Positions 32,171 to 40,598 of a stretch of DNA of 52,968 nucleotides are shown here, piece by piece. The notes beneath the pieces are model-generated. The model did no database searches, was not told where the DNA came from, and was given only the letters and a program-made list of their open reading frames with translations. The DNA comes from Holophagae bacterium (GTDB taxonomy: Bacteria > Acidobacteriota > Thermoanaerobaculia > Thermoanaerobaculales > Thermoanaerobaculaceae), in the NCBI GenBank assembly GCA_012516935.1, contig JAAYVZ010000209.1, forward strand, positions 1 through 52,968, read 5' to 3'. A program made the position numbers and the translations under genes. The stretch's first letter is position 1, and the number at the start of each line of letters is the position of its first letter.

Positions 32171-34438
32171 GTGGGTGACATCGAGATGTCCGCCGGAGCC
32201 GCACTGCTGTGGCAGAGGATCCGGTCGGCCGGCAAGCAGCCCGGGGGGGTCCCACTCAACCTCGCTCTCAACGTCATGATCGACGCCTACATGCAGCTCT
32301 TCGGGGAGGTCGTGCTGATCCCCGATGTACACGCTTTCCGGCGTGAGGTAGAAGAGAAGGCGGCACGCGGCGAGGAGGGCACGCCCATCTCGTTCGACGA
32401 CCTCGCCTGTCTGGCCCAGCAGCTCGCCGATGAGCGCGGTCAAAGCAAGGTGTTCGAGCGCGATCTCGTGGCCGCGGCGGCGACGTTAGCCGGGGTGCCG
32501 ATCCGACCGCCAGCCGACATCTGGCAGCCAGTCCCCAACCCGAGCGCAGGGTCGGCCTACGTCTCCGAGAAGGGCGACCGGCCAACGGCGCCGCCAGCCG
32601 CGGCCGCGGTTGGCGGGACGCCCACCCCCGGGTGGAAGCCCTACGCCGCCGCGCCGATGCTCGAAAGCCTCGGGCGCGACCTGACAGCCGAAGCCGCGAG
32701 CGGCACGCTCGCGCGGGTCGTGGGCCGTGACGAAGAGACCCAGCTCGTCATCGAGACGCTGTGCCGCGACACCAAGAGGAATCCCCTGCTGCTGGGGCCG
32801 GCTGGGGTGGGCAAGACGGCGATCATCGAGGGCCTGGCACAGCGCCTGGTCCGCGGCGAGGTGCCGAAGGGCCTGCGCAACCTGCGCATCTTCGCCCTCC
32901 AGGCGACCGACCTCGTGCAGGGCATGGGCCTCGTCGGCGCCCTCGAGGAGCGCATGAAGAAGCTGATTGCCGAGGCGGAGCAGCCGGGGATCGTGCTGTT
33001 TCTGGACGAGATCCATGCCGTCGTTGGGGCTGGCGCCGGAGGCAAGTCCTCCAACGACGTGGCCAACATCCTCAAGCCGGCGCTGGCGCGTGGCGCCCTG
33101 GCCTGCATCGGTGCCACCACCGACGATGAGTACACCCGCTACCTGGCGGGCGATGCGGCGTTCGAACGCCGCTTCCAACCGTTGCGCGTCCAAGAGCTCG
33201 CCCGCGATGCCACGCTCGAGATTCTGCGCGGGCTCGCCCAGCGGGCCGGTGAGAAAGACGGCATCGCCGTCGACGAGGCGGCGCTCGAAGGCGCCGTGAG
33301 CCTGACCGCGCGGTTCATGCGCAACCGCTACCTGCCGGACAAGGCGATCGACATCTTCCAGCACGCCCTCGCCAAGGCCCGGGTAGCCGGGCGCAGCGAG
33401 ATCGGCGTGCCAGAGATCCACGAGGTGGTACGCCGGTTGGTGAGCGTGCCGGTGGACGGGCAGGAGCTCACCCAGCGGCTCGACCGGCTCGAGGAGGCAC
33501 TGCAGCGCCGTGGCGGCCTCGACCGGGGCACCGCCCACCAGCTCGTGCAGCGCCTGCGGGTGACCATGCGCAGCATGGACCTCCACCCCTCGCGGCCCAA
33601 CCTCGTGGTGGCGGTGAGCGGCCCGGGCAACGCTCCGATCGCCGTCGCGCGGTTGATCTCGGAGCTGGTGTTCGGCCCTGAGACACCGGTCATCGAGCAG
33701 GACATGGCGATCCTCCAGCACCCCTCGGATGTGAGCCGGCTGGTCGGCACGGCCCCTGGCTACGTCGGCTACGACCAGCCGCTCCAGCTCCACCTCGAGC
33801 TCTCGCAGCGGCCCTGGTCGGTGGTGCTGTTCCGCGGCGCTGATCAGGCGCACCCGGCGGTCCAGGCGGTGTTGGCCCAGGCGCTCAGCCAGGGTTACCT
33901 CCTCGCCTCCTCGGGCAAGAAGGTGTACCTCTCCGATACCATCTGCGTGCTCACCGTAGCGGGACGCGAAGCATCACGAAACAGACCAATCGGTTTCGTG
34001 CCGAGCGACCGGCCACCGATCCCGATCGGAGAGGAGCGAGCCACCCTCGAACCCGAGCTCGCCGACTGTATCGACGTGGTGTGTCGGGTCAACCTCGAGG
34101 CCGGCGTCGAGCCGGAGTGGATCGTCGAGTACCTCCTGGGACCGATGGCACTGCACTTCCGCCAGGAGTACAACGTCAAGGTCACGTGGGAGCACGAGGT
34201 GCCCTCCTGGCTCGCCACGGAAAGCGGACAGGGCGGCGCCGACGCACGCCACGTCGAGACGTGGTTCGAGGCCGAGGTCGTGCCGGTGGTCGTCGCCGCC
34301 GTGGGCGACCGGGACACAGTGCGCGAGGTGCGCCTGCGGCTGGATGGGAAGTCTTTGCTGGCCGATTCGATCGATGCTAACGGCGCGGTCGGGGCGATGG
34401 ACCCTACCGAGCACAAAGACGGGGAGGACGAAAGCTGA
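32171..34438 (+). CDS. Clp/Hsp100-like AAA+ protein with inactive second AAA module
   Basis: A 755-residue protein. The N-terminal 170 residues are unlike ClpA/B N-domains. AAA-1 is intact: Walker A GPAGVGKTA (209-217), Walker B FLDEIHA (Asp279, Glu280) and sensor GATT. There is no long coiled-coil M domain. AAA-2 keeps the fold (GTAPGYVGYDQPLQL) but its Walker A reads SGPGNAPIA (from Ser483) without Gly-Lys-Thr, and its Walker B acids are gone (LFRGADQAHP). The C-terminal 150 residues (ELADCIDVV...WLATESG) are Clp-like but divergent. GTG start with AGGGGG upstream. The stop overlaps the next start by one base (TGATG), so the products are likely partners. A specialised ATPase or remodelling factor rather than a ClpB. 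Confidence 0.82.
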   Translation: MGDIEMSAGAALLWQRIRSAGKQPGGVPLNLALNVMIDAYMQLFGEVVLIPDVHAFRREVEEKAARGEEGTPISFDDLACLAQQLADERGQSKVFERDLVAAAATLAGVPIRPPADIWQPVPNPSAGSAYVSEKGDRPTAPPAAAAVGGTPTPGWKPYAAAPMLESLGRDLTAEAASGTLARVVGRDEETQLVIETLCRDTKRNPLLLGPAGVGKTAIIEGLAQRLVRGEVPKGLRNLRIFALQATDLVQGMGLVGALEERMKKLIAEAEQPGIVLFLDEIHAVVGAGAGGKSSNDVANILKPALARGALACIGATTDDEYTRYLAGDAAFERRFQPLRVQELARDATLEILRGLAQRAGEKDGIAVDEAALEGAVSLTARFMRNRYLPDKAIDIFQHALAKARVAGRSEIGVPEIHEVVRRLVSVPVDGQELTQRLDRLEEALQRRGGLDRGTAHQLVQRLRVTMRSMDLHPSRPNLVVAVSGPGNAPIAVARLISELVFGPETPVIEQDMAILQHPSDVSRLVGTAPGYVGYDQPLQLHLELSQRPWSVVLFRGADQAHPAVQAVLAQALSQGYLLASSGKKVYLSDTICVLTVAGREASRNRPIGFVPSDRPPIPIGEERATLEPELADCIDVVCRVNLEAGVEPEWIVEYLLGPMALHFRQEYNVKVTWEHEVPSWLATESGQGGADARHVETWFEAEVVPVVVAAVGDRDTVREVRLRLDGKSLLADSIDANGAVGAMDPTEHKDGEDES

Positions 34439-34887
34439 TGCCGATCCAGTTCCAGCACGAAGCTCACCAGAAGATCTACGAGAAGGTCGCCCAGCTCGCC
34501 CGCGAGATCTGGGGCGAGATGGCCCGCTTCCGAGACGACGCGCCGGCCTTCCTTCTCGACATGGGCTCGGCGTTCGTCCGCGTGGCCGTCTTCCCGTGGG
34601 GGGACGACGACGCCTTCGTCAACGCCCGCTCGTGGGTCATCTGCGGGGCCGAGATCAAGCCGGACCTCATGCACTTCCTGCTGCGGAAGAACGATGACTT
34701 CCGGTTCGGTGCTTTCGGGCTCGACAGCGACAACGACATCTTCTTCGAGCACTCGATCGTCGGCTCGACGTGCGACAAGCTCGAGCTGAAGGCGTGCGTA
34801 ATGGCGGTGCTGACCACCGCCGACCGCTTCGACGACGAGATCCAGCAGCGCTGGGGCGGTACGCGGGCGGTCGATCGCACCAAGTAG
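34438..34887 (+). CDS. YbjN/CesT-like small protein
   Basis: A 149-residue acidic protein. The pattern LLDMGSAFVRVAVFPWGDDDAFVNARSWVI...PDLMHFLLRKNDDFRFGAFGLDSDNDIFFEHSI matches the YbjN or type III secretion chaperone-like (CesT) alpha/beta fold: an amphipathic helix, strands with Val/Phe alternation, and a C-terminal helix (KACVMAVLTTADRFDDEIQQRWGG). Such proteins usually act as chaperones or adaptors. ATG 34438 overlaps the Clp-like stop by one base, implying stoichiometric synthesis. I infer that it delivers substrates to, or regulates, the AAA+ protein. Confidence 0.65.
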   Translation: MPIQFQHEAHQKIYEKVAQLAREIWGEMARFRDDAPAFLLDMGSAFVRVAVFPWGDDDAFVNARSWVICGAEIKPDLMHFLLRKNDDFRFGAFGLDSDNDIFFEHSIVGSTCDKLELKACVMAVLTTADRFDDEIQQRWGGTRAVDRTK

Positions 34888-35217
34888 GCTTCCCGCCCGA
34901 CCGTCAACGGTCGCAGGTTCGGCCTCGCGGGCCGCTTCGGACATGCGCTGAAGCCTCGCTCCTCGATCTCGGGTGGTCGGCGAGCGCTCGGGTTACGGAG
35001 CGGGACCTCGAGCGAGCGCCATGACGTGCCACTGCCGAGCCCGGCAGGGGTCGTGTCGGTGGGTGGCTGCCCTCCAGGTGGAGCGATACTGACCCGTCTG
35101 CCGCGCGTCGGCCGGCTGGACAGATGCGCCGAGACGAGCGAGTACGAGCTCGACGAGCTGAAGAGCTATGTGTTGGAATAAGCTGGCGCTCGACAGCCTG
35201 TCCGAGATGGGGTTGGC
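34888..35217. other. Intergenic region between the YbjN-like gene and ispH
   Basis: 330 bases. No ORF, RNA gene, convincing promoter or terminator hairpin recognised. The stretch 35160-35185 is the least GC-rich part and may hold the ispH promoter. Confidence 0.4.
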
Positions 35218-36087
35218 ATGGGGTTCGTGATCAGACGGGCAGCACGGTACGGCTTCTGCTCCGGAGTACGGGTGGCCGACATCCGGGTCCGCCGGTTCGC
35301 AGCCAGCGGCCGGCGCGGGGCCATTTTGGGGCAGGTCGTACACAACGAACGGGTGGTCGAGGACCTGGCGCGGCTCGGGGTTCGCACCGTGGAGTCGCTC
35401 GACGAGGTGGTCGAACCGGTCGTGGTGTTCTCGGCCCACGGCGTGCCTCCCTCGCTGCACCGGCTGGCGCTGGAGCGCGGCCTCGAAGTGCTCGATACCA
35501 CCTGCCGCTTCGTCTACGACATCCACCACGCCTCGCAGCGCGCCCTGGCAGCCGGCGCGCACCTCGTGTTCGTCGGCAACCCGGGCCACCGGGAGGTCAT
35601 CGGCTACACCCACGATCTCGACCCCGATGCATATCACGTCGTCCATACGCTGGCCGACGTCGAGGCCGTGGACTGGAGCCGGTACGAGAGCATCACCGTC
35701 TTCTACCAGACAACGCTCAACGCCGAGGAGTACGAGGAGGTGGTGCAGGCGATCGAGCGGGCCAACCCGGCGACTCGCCGTGCCGACACGATCTGCTACG
35801 CGACCAAGGAGAATCAGGCGGCGGCGCGGGAGCTCGCAGAGGGAGCCGACATCGATCTGGTGTTGGTCGTCGGTGGCCGACACTCGGCCAACACCCGGCA
35901 CCTGTTCGACATCTGCGCCCGCCTCAAGCCCAGCCACCTCATCCAGGGCGCTGCCGATATCGATCCGGCGTGGCTCTCGGGTGCCAACGGCGTGGGTCTC
36001 ACCGCGGGCGCGTCGACACCGGACTACGTCATGGACGAAGTGGAGGCACGCCTGATCGAGCTCGGCGGCCACCCACCCCAGCGGTAG
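35218..36087 (+). CDS. ispH: 4-hydroxy-3-methylbut-2-enyl diphosphate reductase
   Basis: The last enzyme of the deoxyxylulose (MEP) isoprenoid pathway, an oxygen-sensitive Fe-S reductase making IPP and DMAPP. The three cluster cysteines are present: Cys14 (YGFCSGV), Cys96 (DTTC) and Cys193 (DTICYATKENQ). So are the substrate histidines His42 (QVVHN), His74 (FSAHGV) and His124 with Glu126 (GHREVIGYTH), and HSANTRHL. Length 289 residues is at the short end of the family. GGGG precedes ATG 35218. Convergent with the asparaginase gene, 27 bases apart. Confidence 0.95.
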   Translation: MGFVIRRAARYGFCSGVRVADIRVRRFAASGRRGAILGQVVHNERVVEDLARLGVRTVESLDEVVEPVVVFSAHGVPPSLHRLALERGLEVLDTTCRFVYDIHHASQRALAAGAHLVFVGNPGHREVIGYTHDLDPDAYHVVHTLADVEAVDWSRYESITVFYQTTLNAEEYEEVVQAIERANPATRRADTICYATKENQAAARELAEGADIDLVLVVGGRHSANTRHLFDICARLKPSHLIQGAADIDPAWLSGANGVGLTAGASTPDYVMDEVEARLIELGGHPPQR

Positions 36088-36114
36088 GAACGGGGGCTCG
36101 TCTGCCCTGTCCGG

Positions 36115-37185
36115 TCAGTCGGCAGCCGGCCGTTTGAACAGGTAGGCCGAGGGGAGCAATCGAGCCGGCTCCCCGGACCGGCACACCGCGTGCTGCGCCC
36201 CCGACCACGTGGATGCCCCACCCACCTCGCCCTTGGCGCTCACCGCGTAGAGATTGAGGTTGTACCGCGGGCGCCCCTCGGTGTCACGTAGGAACGCCGC
36301 GCGCGTGCTGCGCACTACCCGTTCGAGCGTCGCTAGGCACGCGGCTTCGGGGCTTTTTCCCTGGCGCATGAACTCGACCACGGTCGCGGCACCGTTGGAG
36401 ATGATGCAGCTCTCGCCGTGCCCCGTCGCGCCCGCAGAACCGACCTCGGCGTCGCAGTACAGCCCACAGCCGATCAACGGCGAGTCGCCGACCCGACCGG
36501 GGAGCTTGAAGAACAACCCCGAGGTGGTGGTGCAGCAGCCGACCCCACCGTCGGCGGCTAGCGCCGAGACGTGAATCGTGCCCTGGGGTCGAAAGTAACT
36601 GCTGCCGTATTTCTCGACGAACCACCTGAGATCGGGATCCTCGGCCTCGGCCGCGGCTGGCAGCCAGTCGTCATCCGGGGCGGCGTTCTCCTTCCAGTAC
36701 AACCAGATCTTGCGCGCCCTCTCGGTCAGAAGGTTCTCCTCGACGAACCCATGTGCCCGGGCGAAACGCAGGGCGCCATCCCCGACCAGCAAGATGCGCG
36801 TGGTACGGCGCATGACCTGGAGCGCCACGCGCGCTGGGTGCTTGATCCGCTCGAGTGCAGCCACGGCGCCAGCGCGCATCGACACGCCGTCCATGACTGC
36901 GGCATCGAGCTGGACCACCCCGTCCTCGTTGGGAAGCCCGCCGTAGCCGACGCCGACCTCGTCCGGGTCGGCCTCGGCGAGACCGACGCCGGCCACGGCT
37001 GCGTCCACCGGCGGCTCGCCGGCTGAAAGCCGCTCCACGGTCAGCTTGACCGCCGCTAGTGCGTTCACCGAGCCAATCGCAACCTGGCGGCGAGCGGGTT
37101 GGGCTGCGACCGCAGCGGCGCCCGCGACCCCGGCGGCAGCCACCGAGGTCAGAAGGTCACGACGGGTGAGGTCGGATGCGGGCAT
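36115..37185 (-). CDS. Tat-exported N4-(beta-GlcNAc)-asparaginase / isoaspartyl peptidase family Ntn hydrolase
   Basis: A 356-residue Ntn hydrolase of the asparaginase-2 family. The N-terminus TRRDLLTSVAAAGVAGAAAV is a twin-arginine signal, so the enzyme is exported. The autocleavage nucleophile would be the Thr in QGTIHVSALAADG; downstream the family motif KLPGRVGDSPLIGCGLYCD is nearly perfect and TGHGE follows. Members hydrolyse the GlcNAc-Asn bond or beta-aspartyl peptides; which applies here cannot be told. ATG 37185 has GGGAGGA seven bases upstream. Its divergent neighbours are an amidohydrolase and an isoaspartate methyltransferase. Confidence 0.87.
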   Translation of the reverse strand: MPASDLTRRDLLTSVAAAGVAGAAAVAAQPARRQVAIGSVNALAAVKLTVERLSAGEPPVDAAVAGVGLAEADPDEVGVGYGGLPNEDGVVQLDAAVMDGVSMRAGAVAALERIKHPARVALQVMRRTTRILLVGDGALRFARAHGFVEENLLTERARKIWLYWKENAAPDDDWLPAAAEAEDPDLRWFVEKYGSSYFRPQGTIHVSALAADGGVGCCTTTSGLFFKLPGRVGDSPLIGCGLYCDAEVGSAGATGHGESCIISNGAATVVEFMRQGKSPEAACLATLERVVRSTRAAFLRDTEGRPRYNLNLYAVSAKGEVGGASTWSGAQHAVCRSGEPARLLPSAYLFKRPAAD

Positions 37186-37240
37186 GACTGGTTCCTCCCG
37201 GCCCGCAGCATAGCGCGGCCAGGCGGGGCGTGCACTTCGA

Positions 37241-37269
37241 TTGCCACCGCCCTCGCCGTTGGCTACAGT
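37241..37269 (+). promoter_or_regulatory. Promoter of the amidohydrolase-pcm pair; likely leaderless
   Basis: TTGCCA (37241-37246), 17 bases, TACAGT (37264-37269). The expected start site (about 37276) coincides with the ATG at 37277, and there is no Shine-Dalgarno, so the mRNA would be leaderless. Confidence 0.5.
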
Positions 37270-37276
37270 GGCCGCC

Positions 37277-38941
37277 ATGAGATCCTGGATCGTCGTGCTT
37301 TCGCTGGTCCTTCCGCTGCTTCTCACTGCCTGTGCCCGGGGATCCCGGTGTGACCGCTTGCTCCTCGGCGGGGTCGTGCACGCGCCCGACGGCGTTCGGC
37401 GGCTCGAGGTCGCGATCGAGGCTGGCCGGATCGCGGCGCTGGTCGAGCCGGAGGATGTTTCGGGCTGGCAACGGCGGGCCGGAGAGGTCGTCGCTTTGGA
37501 AGGCGCCCATGTTTACCCCGGATTCACCGAGGCCCACGCCCACCTCACCGGCATTGGCGCCGCGCTCGAGCAGGTGGACCTCACCGGCGCGACCAGCCTC
37601 GAGGAGGTCATCGCGCGCGCCCAAGCCGCCGCCACCAAGCAGCCGGCCGGAACCTGGGTGGTGGGTCGTGGGTGGGATCAAAACCTCTGGCCGGACAAGT
37701 CGTTCCCCCATCATGGCGGGCTCTCGGCAGCGATCCCGGCCCACCCGGTCGCACTGCGCCGGGTGGACGGGCACGCGGTCCTCACCAACGCCCGCGGGCT
37801 CGCCACGGCCGGGATCACCCGCGAGACCGTCGACCCGCCGGGAGGACGCATCGTGCGCGACGGGCACGGCGAGCCCACCGGGGTTTTGGTGGATGCGGCG
37901 GAAGAGCTGCTCGACCGGGTGCTTCCCAACCCGTCTCCGAGCACCATCGAGCGGCGCATGCTGGCGGCAGCCGCGCATCTCGCCTCGCTTGGACACACCT
38001 CGGTGCATGACGCCGGGACCACCCGTGACGAGCTGGCCGTGCTTCGCAAGCTACAGGCCCAAGGGACGCTGGGCGTGCGCGTCTGGGTCATGCTGGACGG
38101 CGGCGACGATACCTTGCTCGATGCCGAGCTGGCGAACGGACCGCAGGTCTCGGCCGACGGCATGCTGTCCGTACGGGCGGTGAAGCTGTACGCGGATGGT
38201 GCCCTCGGCTCCCGAGGGGCCTGGCTCTCGGCTCCGTACAGCGACGACCCAGCCACCTCGGGCCTCGAGGTCACACCGCTGGCCCGGCTCTCCGAGGTGG
38301 TGCGGCGTGCCGCCCACGCCGGGTTCTCCCCCTCGATCCACGCCATCGGTGACGCCGCCGTGCGGCGGGTGCTCGACGTTTTCGAGCAGCAGCTTGGCGA
38401 TACGCCGGGGCTGCGGCCGCGGGTCGAGCATGCGCAGATCGTGGCCCCTGCTGACGTGCCACGCTTCGCGGCGCTGGGCGCCATCGCCTCCGTGCAGCCG
38501 ACCCACGCCACCTCGGACATGCCGTGGGCTCCGGAACGTCTCGGACCCGAGCGCACGGCGTGGGCCTATCGATGGCGGTCGCTGCTCGCCGCCGGAGCGC
38601 GCCTCGCGCTGGGTTCGGACGCACCCATCGAGTCGAGTGACCCGCGCCTGGGCATCTGGGCCGCGGTCACGCGCCAGACCCCAGATGGCCAGCCTCCCGA
38701 AGGCTGGAACCGAGACGAGGCGCTCACCGTTGCCGAGGCTATCGCCGGCTACACCGAATGGGCGGCCTACGCCGGGGGCGAGGAGGGCTGGCGGGGACGG
38801 CTCGCGCCTGGGTTCGCAGCGGACCTCACCGTACTCGACCGTGACTTGGAGGTCGGCCCGCCGGCAAGCATCTTGCAAGCACGGGTGGTGCGCACGGTGG
38901 TCGCCGGGCGTGATATGTTCGTGGGAGGGAGCACGCCTTGA
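37277..38941 (+). CDS. YtcJ-like amidohydrolase, lipoprotein
   Basis: A 554-residue metal-dependent amidohydrolase of the YtcJ/NfdA-like group. The lipobox LLLTAC near residue 17 predicts a lipid-anchored exported protein. Domain features: composite beta-sandwich N-terminus, metal-binding HAH in GFTEAHAHLTG, KLYADGALGSRGAWL, SIHAIGDAAVRRVLDVF, RVEHAQIV and the Asp in LALGSDAPIES, ending with APGFAADLTVLDRD. Substrate of the family is mostly unknown (amides, formamides). The downstream pcm overlaps its stop (TTGA). Confidence 0.85.
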   Translation: MRSWIVVLSLVLPLLLTACARGSRCDRLLLGGVVHAPDGVRRLEVAIEAGRIAALVEPEDVSGWQRRAGEVVALEGAHVYPGFTEAHAHLTGIGAALEQVDLTGATSLEEVIARAQAAATKQPAGTWVVGRGWDQNLWPDKSFPHHGGLSAAIPAHPVALRRVDGHAVLTNARGLATAGITRETVDPPGGRIVRDGHGEPTGVLVDAAEELLDRVLPNPSPSTIERRMLAAAAHLASLGHTSVHDAGTTRDELAVLRKLQAQGTLGVRVWVMLDGGDDTLLDAELANGPQVSADGMLSVRAVKLYADGALGSRGAWLSAPYSDDPATSGLEVTPLARLSEVVRRAAHAGFSPSIHAIGDAAVRRVLDVFEQQLGDTPGLRPRVEHAQIVAPADVPRFAALGAIASVQPTHATSDMPWAPERLGPERTAWAYRWRSLLAAGARLALGSDAPIESSDPRLGIWAAVTRQTPDGQPPEGWNRDEALTVAEAIAGYTEWAAYAGGEEGWRGRLAPGFAADLTVLDRDLEVGPPASILQARVVRTVVAGRDMFVGGSTP

Positions 38942-39663
38942 GGGTGCTGGAGGTCATCCTGACCATGTCCATGGCTGGCGGGTGGCTCGCGGGGTGTGGG
39001 GGGCAGGGCCGGGCCCAGGACGATGCCGAGTCGGCACGGTTGCGCGAGGCCATGGTCACCCAGCAGATCCAAGCCCGCGGGGTGCGCTCCGAAGCGGTGC
39101 TGGCGGCGATGCGGGTCGTGCCCCGCCACCTCTTCGTTCCCGAGGAGCTCCGCTCCGCCTCGTACGCCGACCACCCCCTGCCGATCGGCGAGGGGCAGAC
39201 CATCTCCCAGCCGTACATCGTCGGTCTCATGTCGGAGCTGCTCGAGGTGAGAGCTGGCGACAAGGTGCTCGAGATCGGCACCGGCTCGGGCTACCAGGCC
39301 GCGGTGCTGGCAGCGATGGGATGCGAGGTGTATTCCATCGAGATCCGCGCCAGCCTGGCAGCGACGGCCGAAGCCCGCCTGAAGGAGCTCGGTTACCCCA
39401 ACGTGCATGTCAGAGCTGGTGACGGCTACGCCGGATGGCCGGAAGCGGGACCGTTTCGCGGCATCATCGTCACCGCTGCCCCGGAGCGTATCCCCGTGCC
39501 GCTCCTGCAGCAGCTCGCCGTGGGTGGCAGGCTCGTCATCCCGGTCGGTGCGTACTACCAGCAGCTCAAGGTCGTCACGAGGGAGCCTCAGGGGTTCTCC
39601 GAGAAGGACGTCCTGCCGGTGCGCTTCGTACCGATGACCGGCAAGATCGAGCGCCAGCCCTAG
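38938..39663 (+). CDS. pcm: Protein-L-isoaspartate O-methyltransferase with lipoprotein-type signal
   Basis: Pcm methylates isoaspartyl residues in damaged proteins using S-adenosylmethionine. The methyltransferase part is canonical: QIQARGVRSEAVLAAMRVVPRHLFVP, the AdoMet loop VLEIGTGSGYQAAVLA and VTAAPERIP. The first 20 residues (VLEVILTMSMAGGWLAGC) look like a lipoprotein signal with a Cys, unusual for a cytosolic AdoMet enzyme. TTG 38938 overlaps the amidohydrolase stop (TTGA) with GGGAGGGAG seven bases upstream. Exported Pcm proteins are annotated in some proteobacteria, though the AdoMet supply outside the cytoplasm is unexplained. Confidence 0.88.
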   Translation: MRVLEVILTMSMAGGWLAGCGGQGRAQDDAESARLREAMVTQQIQARGVRSEAVLAAMRVVPRHLFVPEELRSASYADHPLPIGEGQTISQPYIVGLMSELLEVRAGDKVLEIGTGSGYQAAVLAAMGCEVYSIEIRASLAATAEARLKELGYPNVHVRAGDGYAGWPEAGPFRGIIVTAAPERIPVPLLQQLAVGGRLVIPVGAYYQQLKVVTREPQGFSEKDVLPVRFVPMTGKIERQP

Positions 39664-39832
39664 CCGCCACGCCCCGGTCGAACGTCGCACGTGAAAGGCC
39701 GCAAGTCGTACCGATCCGGACGAAGCGGCCGTGGATCACCACGAAGGCGCTCGCAGCGGGTGGCGGTGGCACCGAGCGTGTGGCAGTCAGCCTCGGACTT
39801 TGGACTCTCGACTACGAGGGGCAAGGGCAAGG

Positions 39833-40042
39833 TCAGTCGCCGCGCAGGCAGACGACGGTCACCCGGCCTTCCTGGCTGAGGTCCACCTTGCCTTCGCGGG
39901 CCAGCCAGCCCACGGCCATGAAAACCATGACCCGGGGTGCGTCGACGCCGTGCGCCACCGCCGTCAGGCTCGAGCGACCTCGCTCGTCGAGGAAATGCCA
40001 GACCTTGCCTGCAACCTCACCCACGTCGTTGGCAATCGGCAT
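39833..40042 (-). CDS. DUF2582-type winged-helix protein
   Basis: A 69-residue protein that folds as a single winged helix: NDVGEVAGKVWHFLDERGRS followed by SLTAVAHGVDAPRVMVFMAVGWLAREGKV. This is the DUF2582 signature (GWLAREDK-like ending). Such proteins are small predicted DNA-binding proteins of unknown target. AGGAGG lies five bases before the ATG on the minus strand, and it has its own promoter (40067-40095). Divergent from arfB. Confidence 0.85.
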   Translation of the reverse strand: MPIANDVGEVAGKVWHFLDERGRSSLTAVAHGVDAPRVMVFMAVGWLAREGKVDLSQEGRVTVVCLRGD

Positions 40043-40066
40043 CTCGACCTCCTCTCAGTACCGAGC

Positions 40067-40095
40067 AGTATGGATTATCCTTGCGATTCCGGCAA
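40067..40095 (-). promoter_or_regulatory. Promoter of the winged-helix gene
   Basis: On the minus strand TTGCCG (40090-40095), 17 bases, CATACT (40067-40072), with AGGAGG just downstream. The short divergent region (89 bases) must also hold the arfB promoter. Confidence 0.5.
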
Positions 40096-40131
40096 CTCCC
40101 GCGCTTGCCGCGGGTTGCGGGGAGGAGTGCG

Positions 40132-40554
40132 GTGCTCGAGATCATGCCCGGTGTGGCCATTGCCGAGGACGAGCTGCGCTTCGAGGTGTCTCGGAGCAGC
40201 GGGCCCGGCGGGCAGAACGTCAACAAGGTCGAGACGCGCGTGGCGGTGCTGCTCGATCTCGAGCGCGTGTCCGGGCTTTCGTTCTCGCAGCGGCAGCTCG
40301 TTCGTGAGCGCCTTCACACTCGCATCAGCCGGACGGGCGTGCTGCGGGTCACAAGCCAGAAGCACCGCACCCAAGCCGCCAATCGCGAGGCCGCGGTGGA
40401 GCGTCTGAAAGAGCTGCTGCGCTGGGCACTCGCACCCGAGACGCCACGGAAACCGACCCGCCCCACCGCAGCGGCCCGCGCCCGGCGGCGGCGCGAGAAG
40501 GAGCTTCGGAGCCGCCGCAAAGCCGAGCGTCACGCCCGTCCCGATGAGGAGTGA
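40132..40554 (+). CDS. arfB: Alternative ribosome-rescue factor / peptidyl-tRNA hydrolase ArfB
   Basis: A 140-residue release-factor-like hydrolase that frees peptidyl-tRNA from ribosomes stalled without a stop codon. The catalytic GGQ lies in SRSSGPGGQNVNKVETRV and the core ends at KHRTQAANREAAVERL. The C-terminal tail is strongly basic (TAAARARRRREKELRSRRKA), as needed to enter the empty mRNA channel. GTG 40132 has GGGGAGGAG upstream. Convergent with clpB. Both serve proteostasis. Confidence 0.93.
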   Translation: MLEIMPGVAIAEDELRFEVSRSSGPGGQNVNKVETRVAVLLDLERVSGLSFSQRQLVRERLHTRISRTGVLRVTSQKHRTQAANREAAVERLKELLRWALAPETPRKPTRPTAAARARRRREKELRSRRKAERHARPDEE

Positions 40555-40580
40555 ACGGCTCGCGGTCCGGTGACGACAGT

Positions 40581-40598
40581 CCGTCCCTACTCGGACGG
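40581..40598. terminator. Hairpin between convergent arfB and clpB
   Basis: CCGTCC and GGACGG with a six-base loop, spanning the clpB stop codon. No U-tract on either strand. Possibly a bidirectional terminator. Confidence 0.3.

Noticed and set aside
32171-34438. Reading the Clp-like protein as a second ClpB or ClpA
   Set aside because: M domain absent, N-domain different and AAA-2 Walker motifs lost; only AAA-1 is Clp-typical.
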